This document shows positions 18,094 through 27,097 of a stretch of DNA of 34,321 nt, one piece after another. The notes beneath the pieces are model-generated. The model worked only from the letters and a program-made list of their open reading frames with translations. It searched no databases and was not told where the DNA came from. The position numbers were made by a program, and so were the translations under genes. Each line of letters opens with the position of its first letter. Position 1 is the stretch's first letter. The DNA comes from an uncultured Erythrobacteraceae bacterium (GTDB lineage Bacteria > Pseudomonadota > Alphaproteobacteria > Sphingomonadales > Sphingomonadaceae). Location: contig CATMNW010000003.1 of assembly GCA_950071875.1 (NCBI GenBank), positions 1 through 34,321 on the forward strand, given 5' to 3'.

Positions 18094-20106
18094 ATGACGG
18101 AACTGCTCAAGATCAGCCTGCCCGATGGTTCGGTGCGCGAAATGGAAGAAGGCTCGACGCCTGCGGATGTGGCTGCGGCAATCGGGCCGGGACTTGCCAA
18201 GGCCGCCATCGCCGCGAGGGTCGACGGCGAATTGCGCGACATCAATCGCCCCTTCGAAGGCGACGCCGAACTGGCACTGGTCACTGCGCGCGACGAGGAA
18301 GACGCGCTTGAACTTGCCCGGCACGATTTCGCGCATGTGCTCGCCGAAGCGGTCCAGTCGCTCTTCCCCGGTACGCAGATTACTTTCGGCCCCGCGACAG
18401 ACGATGGTTTCTATTACGATGTGAAGGCGCCCGAAACGCGTGAGCCGTTCAGCATGGACGATCTCCCGGCGATCGAGGAGGAAATGCGCCGCATCATCAA
18501 GGCAGACAAGCCGCTTAAGCGGGAAGTCTGGAGTCGCCAGCAGCTGATCGAAAAGTGGGAAGCCGAAGGCGAAGTCTTCAAGGCCGAATGGGCGAAGGAA
18601 CTGCCCGAGCATGAAGAGCTGACGGTTTACTGGTCCGGCGAGGACTGGCTCGACATGTGCCGCGGACCGCATCTCGCCTCTACGGGCAAGCTGGACCCGC
18701 AGGCATTCAAGCTGATGCGGGTAGCAGGTGCATACTGGCGCGGCGATCAGAAGAACGCACAGCTGACGCGCATTTACGGGACGGGCTGGCTCAACAAGAA
18801 GCAGCTCAACCAGCATCTCGTCCGGCTGGAAGAAGCAGCCAAACGCGACCACCGCAAGCTGGGTCGCGAAATGGACCTGTTCCATCTGCAGGAAGAAGCG
18901 CACGGCAGCGTCTTCTGGCACCCTAAGGGCTATCGTATCTGGCGCGAGCTCGAAGCCTATATGCGCCGCAAGATGGACGGCGGCGGATATCGCGAGATCA
19001 AGACCCCGCAGCTCATGGACGTACGCCAGTGGGAGCAATCGGGCCACTGGGGCAAATATGCCGAGAACATGTTCGCCGTCCCCGACATGGTCCCCGAAGT
19101 GGACGACAGCGGGGCAGGTGCGCATCCCAGCGTGGCGAAAGATGCGGACTGGATGGCGATCAAGCCCATGAACTGCCCTGCTCACGTCCTTGTGTTCAAG
19201 CAGGGCATCACCTCATACCGCGACCTGCCGATCCGGCTGGGCGAGATGGGTTGCTGTCACCGCAACGAACCGCATGGCGCGCTGCACGGGCTGATGCGCG
19301 TGCGCCAGTTCACGCAGGACGATGCCCATATTTTTTGCACCGAAGGGCAGGTTGTCGAAGAGGTCCGCGCCTTCTGCAAGCTGGCGGAGGGCGTGTACCG
19401 GGACTTCGGCTTCACCTTCGCGATCAAGCTCGCGCTGCGGCCGGAAAAAAGGCTTGGTTCCGATGCGGACTGGGACAAGGCCGAGCAGGAACTGCGCGAC
19501 GCCGTGGCCGAAGCGGGTATGATGAACGAGGAGTTCGGCTGGGAAGAGCTGGAAGGCGAAGGCGCATTCTACGCGCCCAAGCTCGAATGGCACCTCACCG
19601 ATGCGATCGGGCGAACCTGGCAGGTGGGCACGATCCAGGGTGACCGTGTTCTGCCCGATCGCCTCGATGCAACCTATGTGGGCGAGGATGGCGAAAAACA
19701 CCGCCCCGTCATGCTGCACCGCGCGATCTTCGGGTCTTATGAACGCTTCATCGGCATCCTGATCGAACACTATGCCGGCCGTCTGCCAAGCTGGCTCGCC
19801 CCCGTGCAGGCGGTTGTCGCGACCATCGTGTCCGATGCCGACGATTACGCGGGAGAAGCGGTTGGCAAGTTGAAGGCCGCCGGCATCCGCGTGGAAAGCG
19901 ATCTGCGCAACGAGAAGATCAACTACAAGGTCCGCGAACACTCCTTGGCCAAGGTTCCGCACCTGCTGGTCGTCGGCAAACGTGAGGCCGAGGAGGGCAC
20001 CGTTGCGGTTCGGACGCTAGGCGAGAAGGAACAGAAGGTGATGTCGCTCGACGAAGCGATTGTAATGCTTCGCGAAGAAGCGACGCCGCCGGACCTTCGC
20101 AACTGA
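18094..20106 (+). CDS. thrS: threonyl-tRNA synthetase
   Basis: Charges tRNA-Thr with threonine in the cytoplasm. The 670-residue product has the full class II ThrRS layout: an N-terminal TGS domain (residues 1-62, [14 protein letters not shown]), the editing SAD domain (~70-225, with [12 protein letters not shown]), the catalytic core (~260-550) with motif 2 in [20 protein letters not shown] and the zinc ligands C (MNCPAH), H and H, motif 3 near the end of the core, and a C-terminal anticodon-binding domain. I took ATG 18094 ([12 protein letters not shown]), which matches the family start; AAGGA lies about twelve bases upstream. ATG 18049 would add 15 unusual Cys-containing residues. A threonine-rich leader ORF and competing hairpins precede it. 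Downstream is a TauE/SafE permease rather than infC. Confidence 0.98.
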   Translation: MTELLKISLPDGSVREMEEGSTPADVAAAIGPGLAKAAIAARVDGELRDINRPFEGDAELALVTARDEEDALELARHDFAHVLAEAVQSLFPGTQITFGPATDDGFYYDVKAPETREPFSMDDLPAIEEEMRRIIKADKPLKREVWSRQQLIEKWEAEGEVFKAEWAKELPEHEELTVYWSGEDWLDMCRGPHLASTGKLDPQAFKLMRVAGAYWRGDQKNAQLTRIYGTGWLNKKQLNQHLVRLEEAAKRDHRKLGREMDLFHLQEEAHGSVFWHPKGYRIWRELEAYMRRKMDGGGYREIKTPQLMDVRQWEQSGHWGKYAENMFAVPDMVPEVDDSGAGAHPSVAKDADWMAIKPMNCPAHVLVFKQGITSYRDLPIRLGEMGCCHRNEPHGALHGLMRVRQFTQDDAHIFCTEGQVVEEVRAFCKLAEGVYRDFGFTFAIKLALRPEKRLGSDADWDKAEQELRDAVAEAGMMNEEFGWEELEGEGAFYAPKLEWHLTDAIGRTWQVGTIQGDRVLPDRLDATYVGEDGEKHRPVMLHRAIFGSYERFIGILIEHYAGRLPSWLAPVQAVVATIVSDADDYAGEAVGKLKAAGIRVESDLRNEKINYKVREHSLAKVPHLLVVGKREAEEGTVAVRTLGEKEQKVMSLDEAIVMLREEATPPDLRN

Positions 20107-20212
20107 GATGAGCGTGTGCAATGCGGACCCACCGGCGGCCGTTACGATCCTGGTCGAGACGATTGGTGGGCGTGGCGGAACCGTGACCGTTACGCATCCG
20201 GCTCGATAGGCT

Positions 20213-20959
20213 ATGGATTTGTTCGCGGACTACACGCCGGTCCAGATTGTGGCCGCACTGTTTGCTGCGTTCGGTTCGGCCTTCGTGCGCGGGTTGACCG
20301 GATTCGGCATGGCAATCCTGATCGTGCCCGTGCTGGCGCTTGCGCTTACGCCCGTCGATGCCGTGCTGCTGACAAATTTCCTCTCGATATTCATCGGACT
20401 TTCGGAAATCCGTCGCCTTTTGCGGGATGCCGAGCGATCTGCCTGGGCGATCATCGGCCTGGTCGCGGTGACCACGCCAGTCGGGCTCTACCTGCTCAGC
20501 GTGACTACCCCGGACATCGCACGCGTGGTCATCGCTTTCATCGCGCTATCCGCTTTCGTTGCCATCCTCCTCCCGCGCCGTGATGCGGTCGAACATCATT
20601 CTGCGACCACTGGCGGGGTGGGCATATTGAGTGGCCTCATGACGGGTTATGCCGGCATGCCGGGGCCGCCCGTAGTACCCTATTACGTCGGAAGAGACAT
20701 TCCGAGGAACGTGGCCAAGGCATCGATGCTGCTGATCTTCACCTGCGCTTCGTCTGCGGGGATCGCGAGCGGTGCGGCAATGGGAATGCTCGATTGGGTG
20801 CAGGCGCAGCTCGCGGTACTTCTGTTTCCGGCAGTTCTGCTCGGCAACTGGCTGGGCAACAAGGCATCTGGCCGCATTGAAGACCGAACATGGCGCATAT
20901 GCGTTGGGATGGTACTGGGTGCAGCAGCTCTGGCCGCCTTATGGAAAGCCTTCGGCTAA
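20213..20959 (+). CDS. TauE/SafE-family membrane permease
   Basis: A 248-residue polytopic protein with about eight helices and the family features FVRGLTGFGMAILIVPVLAL in the first repeat and the matching GILSGLMTGYAGMPGPPVVPYY in the second, with LGNWLGNKASGRI near the end. TauE/SafE proteins export sulfite, sulfoacetate or other small anions; the substrate here is unknown. ATG 20213 has only a weak AGG just upstream. A 33-codon ORF beginning one base after the thrS stop ends (TAG) three bases before this ATG in the same frame, so translation may be coupled by reinitiation. Cotranscription with thrS is likely from the 106-base gap. Confidence 0.9.
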   Translation: MDLFADYTPVQIVAALFAAFGSAFVRGLTGFGMAILIVPVLALALTPVDAVLLTNFLSIFIGLSEIRRLLRDAERSAWAIIGLVAVTTPVGLYLLSVTTPDIARVVIAFIALSAFVAILLPRRDAVEHHSATTGGVGILSGLMTGYAGMPGPPVVPYYVGRDIPRNVAKASMLLIFTCASSAGIASGAAMGMLDWVQAQLAVLLFPAVLLGNWLGNKASGRIEDRTWRICVGMVLGAAALAALWKAFG

Positions 20960-20964
20960 CCCGG

Positions 20965-21081
20965 TCAGAAAGGGAGGACTGGCCCGGCCACGATCAGCGC
21001 AAGCGCGCAGCCGCCGACCAGCGCAGTTCGTGCGATATCAAGCGTGCTGGCGAAGGAAAGGGCTTGGGCCATGCCGTGCAT
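20965..21081 (-). CDS. possible small membrane protein (38 aa)
   Basis: A short ORF, MHGMAQALSFASTLDIARTA followed by LVGGCALALIVAGPVLPF, with one clear hydrophobic helix at the C-terminal half. A second in-frame ATG at 21072 would give 35 residues. It ends six bases from the convergent TauE/SafE stop and lies 49 bases downstream of the agmatine deiminase stop, on the same strand. A CtrA-box-like element (TTAA-N7-TTAG on the minus strand) is 16 bases before its start. No ribosome binding site is convincing (GGGGTC is nearest). It could be real, but short hydrophobic ORFs also arise by chance in GC-rich DNA. Confidence 0.3.
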   Translation of the reverse strand: MHGMAQALSFASTLDIARTALVGGCALALIVAGPVLPF

Positions 21082-21129
21082 TTTCGACCCCAACCCCTAA
21101 CAAACAGTTAAGGCGGGGGTCCCCCCACG

Positions 21130-22107
21130 TTATGCAGGCATCTGCTGACTGGCGCAGTGAAAGCCGCCCCCTCCGGCAAGTACGGCGTCGCCTGGCAGGC
21201 CGATGGTTGCGCGGTCAGGAAACAGGGCGCTGACCGCCTCGATCCCGGCTTCGTCATGTGGGCTGCCAAACGTCGGTACGACCACCAAGTTCGTGGTAAT
21301 GGCAAAATTGGCGTAGCTTGCCGGCTCTACATGGTCGCCCGAAGTAACGAGACCGGGGGAAGGAATGCGAGCGAGCTCGACCCCGGCGGCCTCGATCCGC
21401 CGAGCTGCATCGGCATAGATTTCGGCATTGGGATCATCGCTTCCGGTTGGCTCGGGTAACGCAACCTTCCCCGGCGCAACGAACCGCGCCAGATTGTCGA
21501 CATGCCCGTCAGTATGATCGTTGACGAGCCCGTCGCCCAACCAGAGCACGCGCTCAAAGCCGAGGTCGCGCTTCAACCGGTGCTCTATGTCTTCGCGAGA
21601 TAGCTCCGGATTGCGGTTCGGGTTCAACAGGCACTGTTCGGTCGTGATGACAAGGCCGGTGCCATCGCCATCGATAGCTCCGCCTTCGAGAATCCAGTCG
21701 GCAAGTTCCAGTGACAACCCCGCATCCCCGGCAAGTTCGGCACCGACCGTCTGGTCTCCATCCATCAGGTACTTGCCGCCCCACCCATTGAAGCCGAAGC
21801 GACGAGCGGCGCGGGCACCGTCATCGTCTTTCAGCACCAGCGGGCCAGTGTCGCGCAGCCAGACATCGCCGTAGATACGGCGTTCCAGCTTTACGTCGGG
21901 AGTGACAAGCTGACTGGCACGCGCTTCGTTGGCCGCATCGCGCACCAGTAGCCTGACCTCCTGCCCGCTCTCGGCCACCGCATTGGCGAAAGCCGCGATC
22001 TGTTCCTGCGCGCGAGGGAGAACTTCTGGCCATTCGTCCGCATCGTGGGGAAAGCCGATCCACAACCAATCCTGCGGTGCCCATTCGGGCGGCATCATGA
22101 ACCCCAT
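21130..22107 (-). CDS. aguA: agmatine deiminase
   Basis: Hydrolyses agmatine to N-carbamoylputrescine and ammonia, a step in arginine-to-putrescine metabolism. The 325-residue protein belongs to the peptidylarginine-deiminase-like fold: it begins MGFMMPPEWAPQDWLWIGFP, carries RIYGDVWLRDTGP, FNGWGGKY, the guanidino-binding EGGAIDGDG, the catalytic His region NDHTDGHVDN and the nucleophilic Cys in AGGGGFHCASQQMPA at about C318. ATG 22107 follows GGAGAA at normal spacing. It is 31 bases downstream of the M28 peptidase gene and shares its transcript. No N-carbamoylputrescine amidase (aguB) is adjacent, though the two genes are often neighbours, so the pathway must be completed elsewhere. Confidence 0.94.
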   Translation of the reverse strand: MGFMMPPEWAPQDWLWIGFPHDADEWPEVLPRAQEQIAAFANAVAESGQEVRLLVRDAANEARASQLVTPDVKLERRIYGDVWLRDTGPLVLKDDDGARAARRFGFNGWGGKYLMDGDQTVGAELAGDAGLSLELADWILEGGAIDGDGTGLVITTEQCLLNPNRNPELSREDIEHRLKRDLGFERVLWLGDGLVNDHTDGHVDNLARFVAPGKVALPEPTGSDDPNAEIYADAARRIEAAGVELARIPSPGLVTSGDHVEPASYANFAITTNLVVVPTFGSPHDEAGIEAVSALFPDRATIGLPGDAVLAGGGGFHCASQQMPA

Positions 22108-22138
22108 GGATCGGTTCTCCGCAGCGTCAGCGTCAGCG

Positions 22139-23845
22139 TCAGGCGGCCGGCGCACAGCCGGCGCCGTCCTCGGCGCAATTCTCGTCACGTGTCGCCTTGA
22201 ACTCGTCGCCTTCGTTCCAATTCGGCCAGCTTGTGCTGTCGGCCAACATCCGGCCGATACGATAGAACAGCGAAAGGTCGCTCATCACGCCCGACCAATC
22301 CCAGTTCGGATCGTATTCGTCCTTCGGCCCGTGGTAGCGGTTCTCGCGGTAATCGCTGGCCACGGCTGCACCAGCTTCGGTTCCGCCCTCGATCAGGTCT
22401 TCACCGCCATCGAGATACAGCATCGGCACGCCGCGTTTCGCAAACGCAAAATGGTCCGAGCGATAATAGTAACCGGCTTCCGGATTGGGGTTGGGCGTTG
22501 TGACCCGGTCGTCGTTCATCAAGGCCTTGTCGAGGAACAGGTCGAGTTGCGATTTACCCGGGCCGACAACAGTCACGTCTTTCGCTGCGCCAGCCATCAG
22601 AAAGGCATCCATATTGATCCCGCCAACGGTCTTGTTGAGCGGGAACACCGGGTTGGCCGCATAATAATCCGCGCCAAGCAAACCCGATTCTTCTGCCGTC
22701 ACGGCCAGGAAGACCAGGCTTCGCGCCGCCGGTCCGGCCTTGGCGTGGGCTTCTGCCAGCGCGACGAGTGCGGCAGTACCGGTCGCATTGTCGACCGCGC
22801 CGTTGCAGATGTCATCGCCATCCGGCGCGGCAGTACACCGCCCGAGGTGATCCCAATGCGCAGTGTGCATGACATACTCGTCTTCGCGTTCGCTGCCGGG
22901 CAACATGCCGATCACGTTCTTCGACGCGAAAGTCCGGATGTCGTTGGAAAAGCTGGTCGAGGCGGTAAGACCAAGCGGAACGGGCGTGAAATCCTTCTTG
23001 CGGGCAGCCGTCATCAGCTCGTCGAGATCCTGCCCTGCGGCGGCAAGGATCTGGCGCGCCTTTTCTTTCTGCACCCAGCCGTTGACCTGTGTCATCGGGG
23101 GCGGGTTGTCGCCGCGCGAAGCATACGCCTGTGGGCCGGACCAGCTGCTTTCGACCACGTTCCAGCCATAGCTGGCCGGTTCGGTATCGTGGATGATGAT
23201 CGCCCCTGCCGCGCCCTGGCGGCCAGCTTCTTCATATTTATAGGTCCAGCGGCCGTAATAGGTCATCGCCTTGCCGTTGAAGGGCCCATCGAGGGTTTCG
23301 GTGCCATAATCGGGATCGTTAACGAGGATGACCGCGGTCTTCCCGGTCATGTCCAGCCCTTCGTAGTCGTTCCATCCCTTCTCGGGCGCATTGACGCCGT
23401 ATCCGACGAAAACGAGCTCGCTGTCTTCAAGGCTTGTATCGGCATCTTCGCGGTAGGAAACGCCCACCCAATCCGTGCTGTAGGCAAGCTGCATGTCGCC
23501 ACCTTCTCCGCCGGAAATCGTCAGCGGCGCGTAGTCCCTGCCCGTGATTTCCACCAGGGGAACGTCCTGCACCCAACTACCGTTATTGCCCGGCTGGAGG
23601 CCTGCCTTCTCGAACTCCTCGATCAGATAGGCGACAGTCTTCTCCTCGCCGGCAGTGCCGGGCGCGCGACCTTCGAATTCGTCGGAGGAAAGGCGTTCGG
23701 TCACGCGCTTCATCGTCTCTTCGGAAATGGTGCCATCGGCGACATCGGGCAGGTCGAGCGCATCCGCCCCGGTATCGACAGAGCCGAGATCCTGGCACGC
23801 GGTGAGCAACAGAGCCGAACAAGCGGCAAGGGCTATGCGTTTCAT
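22139..23845 (-). CDS. M28 family metallopeptidase lipoprotein
   Basis: A 568-residue zinc aminopeptidase anchored as a lipoprotein. MKRIALAACSALLLTAC is a lipoprotein signal with lipobox LTAC (Cys 17). A protease-associated (PA) domain appears to be inserted around residues ~150-260 (VFVGYGVNAPEKGWNDYEGL, then GAAGAIIIHDTEPASYGW). The M28 core has the metal ligands in HTAHWDHLG, GAVDNATGTAAL, TAEESGLLGADYY, GGINMDAF and SDHFAFAKRGVP. Such enzymes release N-terminal amino acids from peptides outside the inner membrane. ATG 23845 is preceded by AGAGGA. The stop codon lies in a TGACGC tandem repeat that supplies three in-frame TGA codons. It is divergent from glnE with about 98 bases between starts. 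Confidence 0.93.
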   Translation of the reverse strand: MKRIALAACSALLLTACQDLGSVDTGADALDLPDVADGTISEETMKRVTERLSSDEFEGRAPGTAGEEKTVAYLIEEFEKAGLQPGNNGSWVQDVPLVEITGRDYAPLTISGGEGGDMQLAYSTDWVGVSYREDADTSLEDSELVFVGYGVNAPEKGWNDYEGLDMTGKTAVILVNDPDYGTETLDGPFNGKAMTYYGRWTYKYEEAGRQGAAGAIIIHDTEPASYGWNVVESSWSGPQAYASRGDNPPPMTQVNGWVQKEKARQILAAAGQDLDELMTAARKKDFTPVPLGLTASTSFSNDIRTFASKNVIGMLPGSEREDEYVMHTAHWDHLGRCTAAPDGDDICNGAVDNATGTAALVALAEAHAKAGPAARSLVFLAVTAEESGLLGADYYAANPVFPLNKTVGGINMDAFLMAGAAKDVTVVGPGKSQLDLFLDKALMNDDRVTTPNPNPEAGYYYRSDHFAFAKRGVPMLYLDGGEDLIEGGTEAGAAVASDYRENRYHGPKDEYDPNWDWSGVMSDLSLFYRIGRMLADSTSWPNWNEGDEFKATRDENCAEDGAGCAPAA

Positions 23846-23943
23846 GAAGGTTGTCCTCTCAGGTGTCGTTGCAATTGAGGGCGCTTCTAGTCGCGGCGGA
23901 AGGGAAAGGGCAAGCTTGCACGTCTGGCCGGGTGGCGGCAGTG

Positions 23944-26627
23944 ATGCTGGCAATGGCAGCCGACTGGACATCTGCGCTCGATCGCGCACGGGCCCATGCG
24001 CCCTTCCTGGCCCGCGCACTCGAGCGACGGCCGCAGCTTGCCGAACTGCTTGCGGCGGGCGATGGCGAGGAGGCGCTGCTTGCCGCCAAAAAGGTGGAAG
24101 CAGCCGACGTTGCGACTGCGCTCCGCCGCGAACGCTGGCCCTGGTGCTGGCCGTGGGCGACCTTGCGGGTGCATTCGATCTCGACAAGGTGATGCGGGAG
24201 CTTTCGACGCTGGCCGACCGCGCCCTCCATTCCGCGATCGACGCGGCGATCGAGCGACGCGTACCGGATGCACAGCCTGCCGGAATGATCGGCCTTGCGC
24301 TGGGCAAGCACGGGGCGGGGGAATTGAACTATTCTTCCGACATCGATCCGATCCTGATTTACGATCCCGAGACGCTGCCCCGGCGCGAGCGGGATGAGCC
24401 GGGAGAGGCGGCGCAGCGCTATGCGCGCGAAGTCGTTCGGCTTCTTTCCGAAGTGACAAGCGAAGGCTATGTTTTCCGTGTCGACCTGAGGCTGCGACCG
24501 GCATCCGAAGTCAGCCCGCTGGCGATCCCTCTCGATGCCGCGATCACGCATTACGAAAGTTCGGCGCTCGCCTGGGAGCGCGCAGCCTATATCCGTGCGC
24601 GCGCCAGTTCGGGGGACATTGCCGCGGGAGAAGCCTTTCTGGATCATATCCGTCCGTTCGTCTGGCGGCGCAGTCTCGATTTCGGGGCCATTGACGAGGT
24701 CCGCCGGCTGACACATCGGATCCGCGAACAGCAGAGCGGCCCTCGCACACCGGAACCGGGTTACAATCTCAAGCTCGGACGCGGGGGCATCCGCGAGATC
24801 GAATTTTTTGCCCAGACACACCAATTGATACACGGTGGTCGCGACCCTTCGCTCAGGGTGCGCGGTACACGCGCGGCGCTGGATGCGCTTGCCGCAACGG
24901 GACGCATCTCGCAGCAGGACGCCGTTGCACTCGGCGAAAGCTACGATGGTCTGCGGACTATAGAGCACCGGCTACAAATGGTCGGCGACCAGCAGACCCA
25001 CTCCCTACCTGCCGGGGAGGCTCTCGATAACATTGCGCGCCTTCATGGACTGGTCGATGGAGCGGCCCTGATCGATCATGTCCGGGCTCTTGCTCATCCC
25101 GTCGCCGAACGCTTCGACGCGCTTCTGGACGAAGACCGTATTTCGGTGCCTTCCAGCGCCCCGCACGTCGTGGCAGAGGATGAGGGAACTGCCGAACCTT
25201 CGGGCCAGCTCGTCGCGCGGGTATCGGAATGGACACAGGGAAAATACGCCGCGCTGCGCAGCACGGCAGCGCTCGGTGCTTTCGAATCGATCCGGCCCGA
25301 ACTGGTAGCCTCGATCGCGGCCTCTCCCGATCCGGACGCTGCCGTTGCCAGATGGGAAGATCTGATTGCCCGTCTGCCAAGTGCCATCAACTTGTTCCGC
25401 TTGCTTGAAGCGCGTCCCGGCCTGTTCGCGTTAATTGCCGATTGCCTCACCCTTGCTCCTCCCATGGCCGACGAACTGTCGCGACGACCCGACCTGCTCG
25501 ATGCTTTGATCGACCGCACGGCTCTCGATCTTCCCGGCGACATCGACGCGCTCGCCGCACGGATGGGGCGGCGCGATCGGGGTGACGACTACGAAACGCG
25601 CCTGGATCGCCTACGCATTGTTACCGGGGAAACGCGATTTGCCTTGGGTGTGCAGCTGATCGAAGCTGCGCATGATCCGCTGGCCATAGCTGCCGGTCTT
25701 TCCCGTACTGCGGAGGCGGCGCTGAAAGTTGCGCTCGAAGCGGCGGAAGAGGAATTCGCTTCGAGGCATGGCAGGATTGCGGGAGGCGAGCTGGTCATAC
25801 TCGGTCTGGGCAGGCTGGGCGGGGGCGTCCTCACCCATGCTTCCGACCTCGACATAATCTATCTGTTCACGGGCACGCACGAAACCGAATCCGATGGCCA
25901 GCGTCCGCTGGGCGCTACTCTCTACTTCAATCGACTTGCGCAGCGCGTGACGGCAGCGCTCAGTGTGCCGACCGCACAGGGCGCGCTGTACGAAGTCGAT
26001 ACGCGGCTCAGGCCCCAGGGCAATCAGGGGCCGTTGGCGGTCAGCATCGACAGTTTCGCCCGCTACCAGCGCGAAGACGCCTGGACCTGGGAGCATATGG
26101 CCCTCACCCGGGCACGCGTGCTCGTGGGTAGCGAAGCTGCGCGGGCTGAGGTCGCAGACGTCGTGACGTCAATTCTGCAGAAAGATCGGGACAGCGGGAA
26201 GTTGCGCGATGCCGTTCTCAAGATGCGCGGCGAAATGGCGGCGCACAAGAAGTCCAAGGGACCGCTCGATGCCAAACTGCTGCGCGGCGGGCTCGTCGAT
26301 ATCGAATTTCTCGTCCACTATCTCCAGCTTAGATACGGCGACGCGCTGACGCCCGATTTGAGTGACGCCATTGCCCGGCTGGAGGACGCAGGCCATCTGC
26401 CTGCGACGATCGCCAATGCGCACGGCTTGATGACCAGACTGCTCGTAGGTACCCGACTTCTTGCGCCCGATCTGACCCGGCCGAATGCCGCGGCTGCCGC
26501 GATCCTCGCCCGGCAAAGCGGATGTGAGGACTACGATTGCCTGATCGAGCGCTTGCAGGCCGCGCGATCTGACGTCTCGAAGGCGTGGCAGGATATTTTC
26601 GGAGAAGGACTGGAGTTGGACGCATGA
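23944..26627 (+). CDS. glnE: glutamine synthetase adenylyltransferase GlnE (frameshifted as given)
   Basis: Bifunctional enzyme that adenylylates and de-adenylylates glutamine synthetase according to PII and glutamine signals. The N-terminal part (MLAMAADWTSALDRARAHAP to ALRRER) lies in one frame. From about 24,130 the homology continues in the -1 frame (LALVLAVGDLAGAFDL onward) to TGA 26627. The length, 2,684 bases, becomes a whole number of codons (894 aa) if one base is restored, which fits a single-base deletion. The adenylyl-removing domain shows GLALGKHGAGELNYSSDIDP and the adenylyl-transferase domain LGRLGGGVLTHASDLDIIYL; both nucleotidyltransferase signatures look intact. Start alternatives are GTG 23932, GTG 23941 and ATG 23953. 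The stop overlaps bcp (ATGA). It may be a sequencing error rather than a true pseudogene. Confidence 0.9.
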
Positions 26628-27097
26628 CAAAGACCTATGGTGAAGGCGATGCCTTTCCCGACTTTTCGATGGAGACGCCTGACGGCGGCACGGTGACGAA
26701 GGCCGACCTTGCGGGCGGAAAGGCGGTGATCTTCTTCTATCCCAAGGACAATACGCCCGGCTGTACGACAGAGGCGAAGGATTTCACCGCGTTGAAGCCC
26801 GAGTTCGAAAAAGCAGACGTGCGACTTCTCGGGGTCAGCAAGGACTCGGCGAAGAAGCACCAGAATTTCATCGCCAAGCACGACCTTGACGTCGAGCTGG
26901 CAACGGATGCCGATGAAGCCGGTTTGTCGGACGAATTGGGCGTATGGACCGAGAAGAAAATGTACGGCAAAACCTTCATGGGTATGGTCCGTTCGACCTT
27001 TCTTGTCGGAGCGGACGGCACGATCTTGCGCGTCTGGCCCAAAGTGAAGGTGAAGGGGCACGCCGAGGAAGTGCTCGAGGCTGCCCGCTCGGCATGA
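26624..27097 (+). CDS. bcp: thioredoxin-dependent peroxiredoxin (Bcp/PrxQ type)
   Basis: A 157-residue peroxiredoxin that reduces hydrogen peroxide and organic peroxides in the cytoplasm. It has the Bcp layout FPDFSMETPDGG, VIFFYPKDNTPGCTTEAKDF with the peroxidatic Cys at 47, LLGVSKDSAKKHQNF and VRSTFLVGADGTI. The resolving Cys found five residues later in E. coli Bcp is replaced by Lys 52 and there is no other Cys, so it should work as a 1-Cys enzyme. ATG 26624 overlaps the glnE stop and its own stop overlaps the next gene, both as ATGA, giving strict translational coupling. Confidence 0.96.
   Translation: MTKTYGEGDAFPDFSMETPDGGTVTKADLAGGKAVIFFYPKDNTPGCTTEAKDFTALKPEFEKADVRLLGVSKDSAKKHQNFIAKHDLDVELATDADEAGLSDELGVWTEKKMYGKTFMGMVRSTFLVGADGTILRVWPKVKVKGHAEEVLEAARSA

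Noticed and set aside
18004-19185. A 393-codon open frame on the - strand across the 5' half of thrS
   Set aside because: It is antisense to clear ThrRS domains, has no plausible ribosome site and shows no recognisable motif.
21112-21126. GGGGG-T-CCCCC palindrome as a terminator for agmatine deiminase
   Set aside because: A one-base centre cannot form a full hairpin; the usable stem would be four pairs, and no T-run follows.
23846-24307. An N-terminal extension of the M28 peptidase upstream of 23,845
   Set aside because: The extension is antisense to glnE and Arg/Pro-rich, while ATG 23845 gives a perfect lipoprotein signal preceded by AGAGGA.
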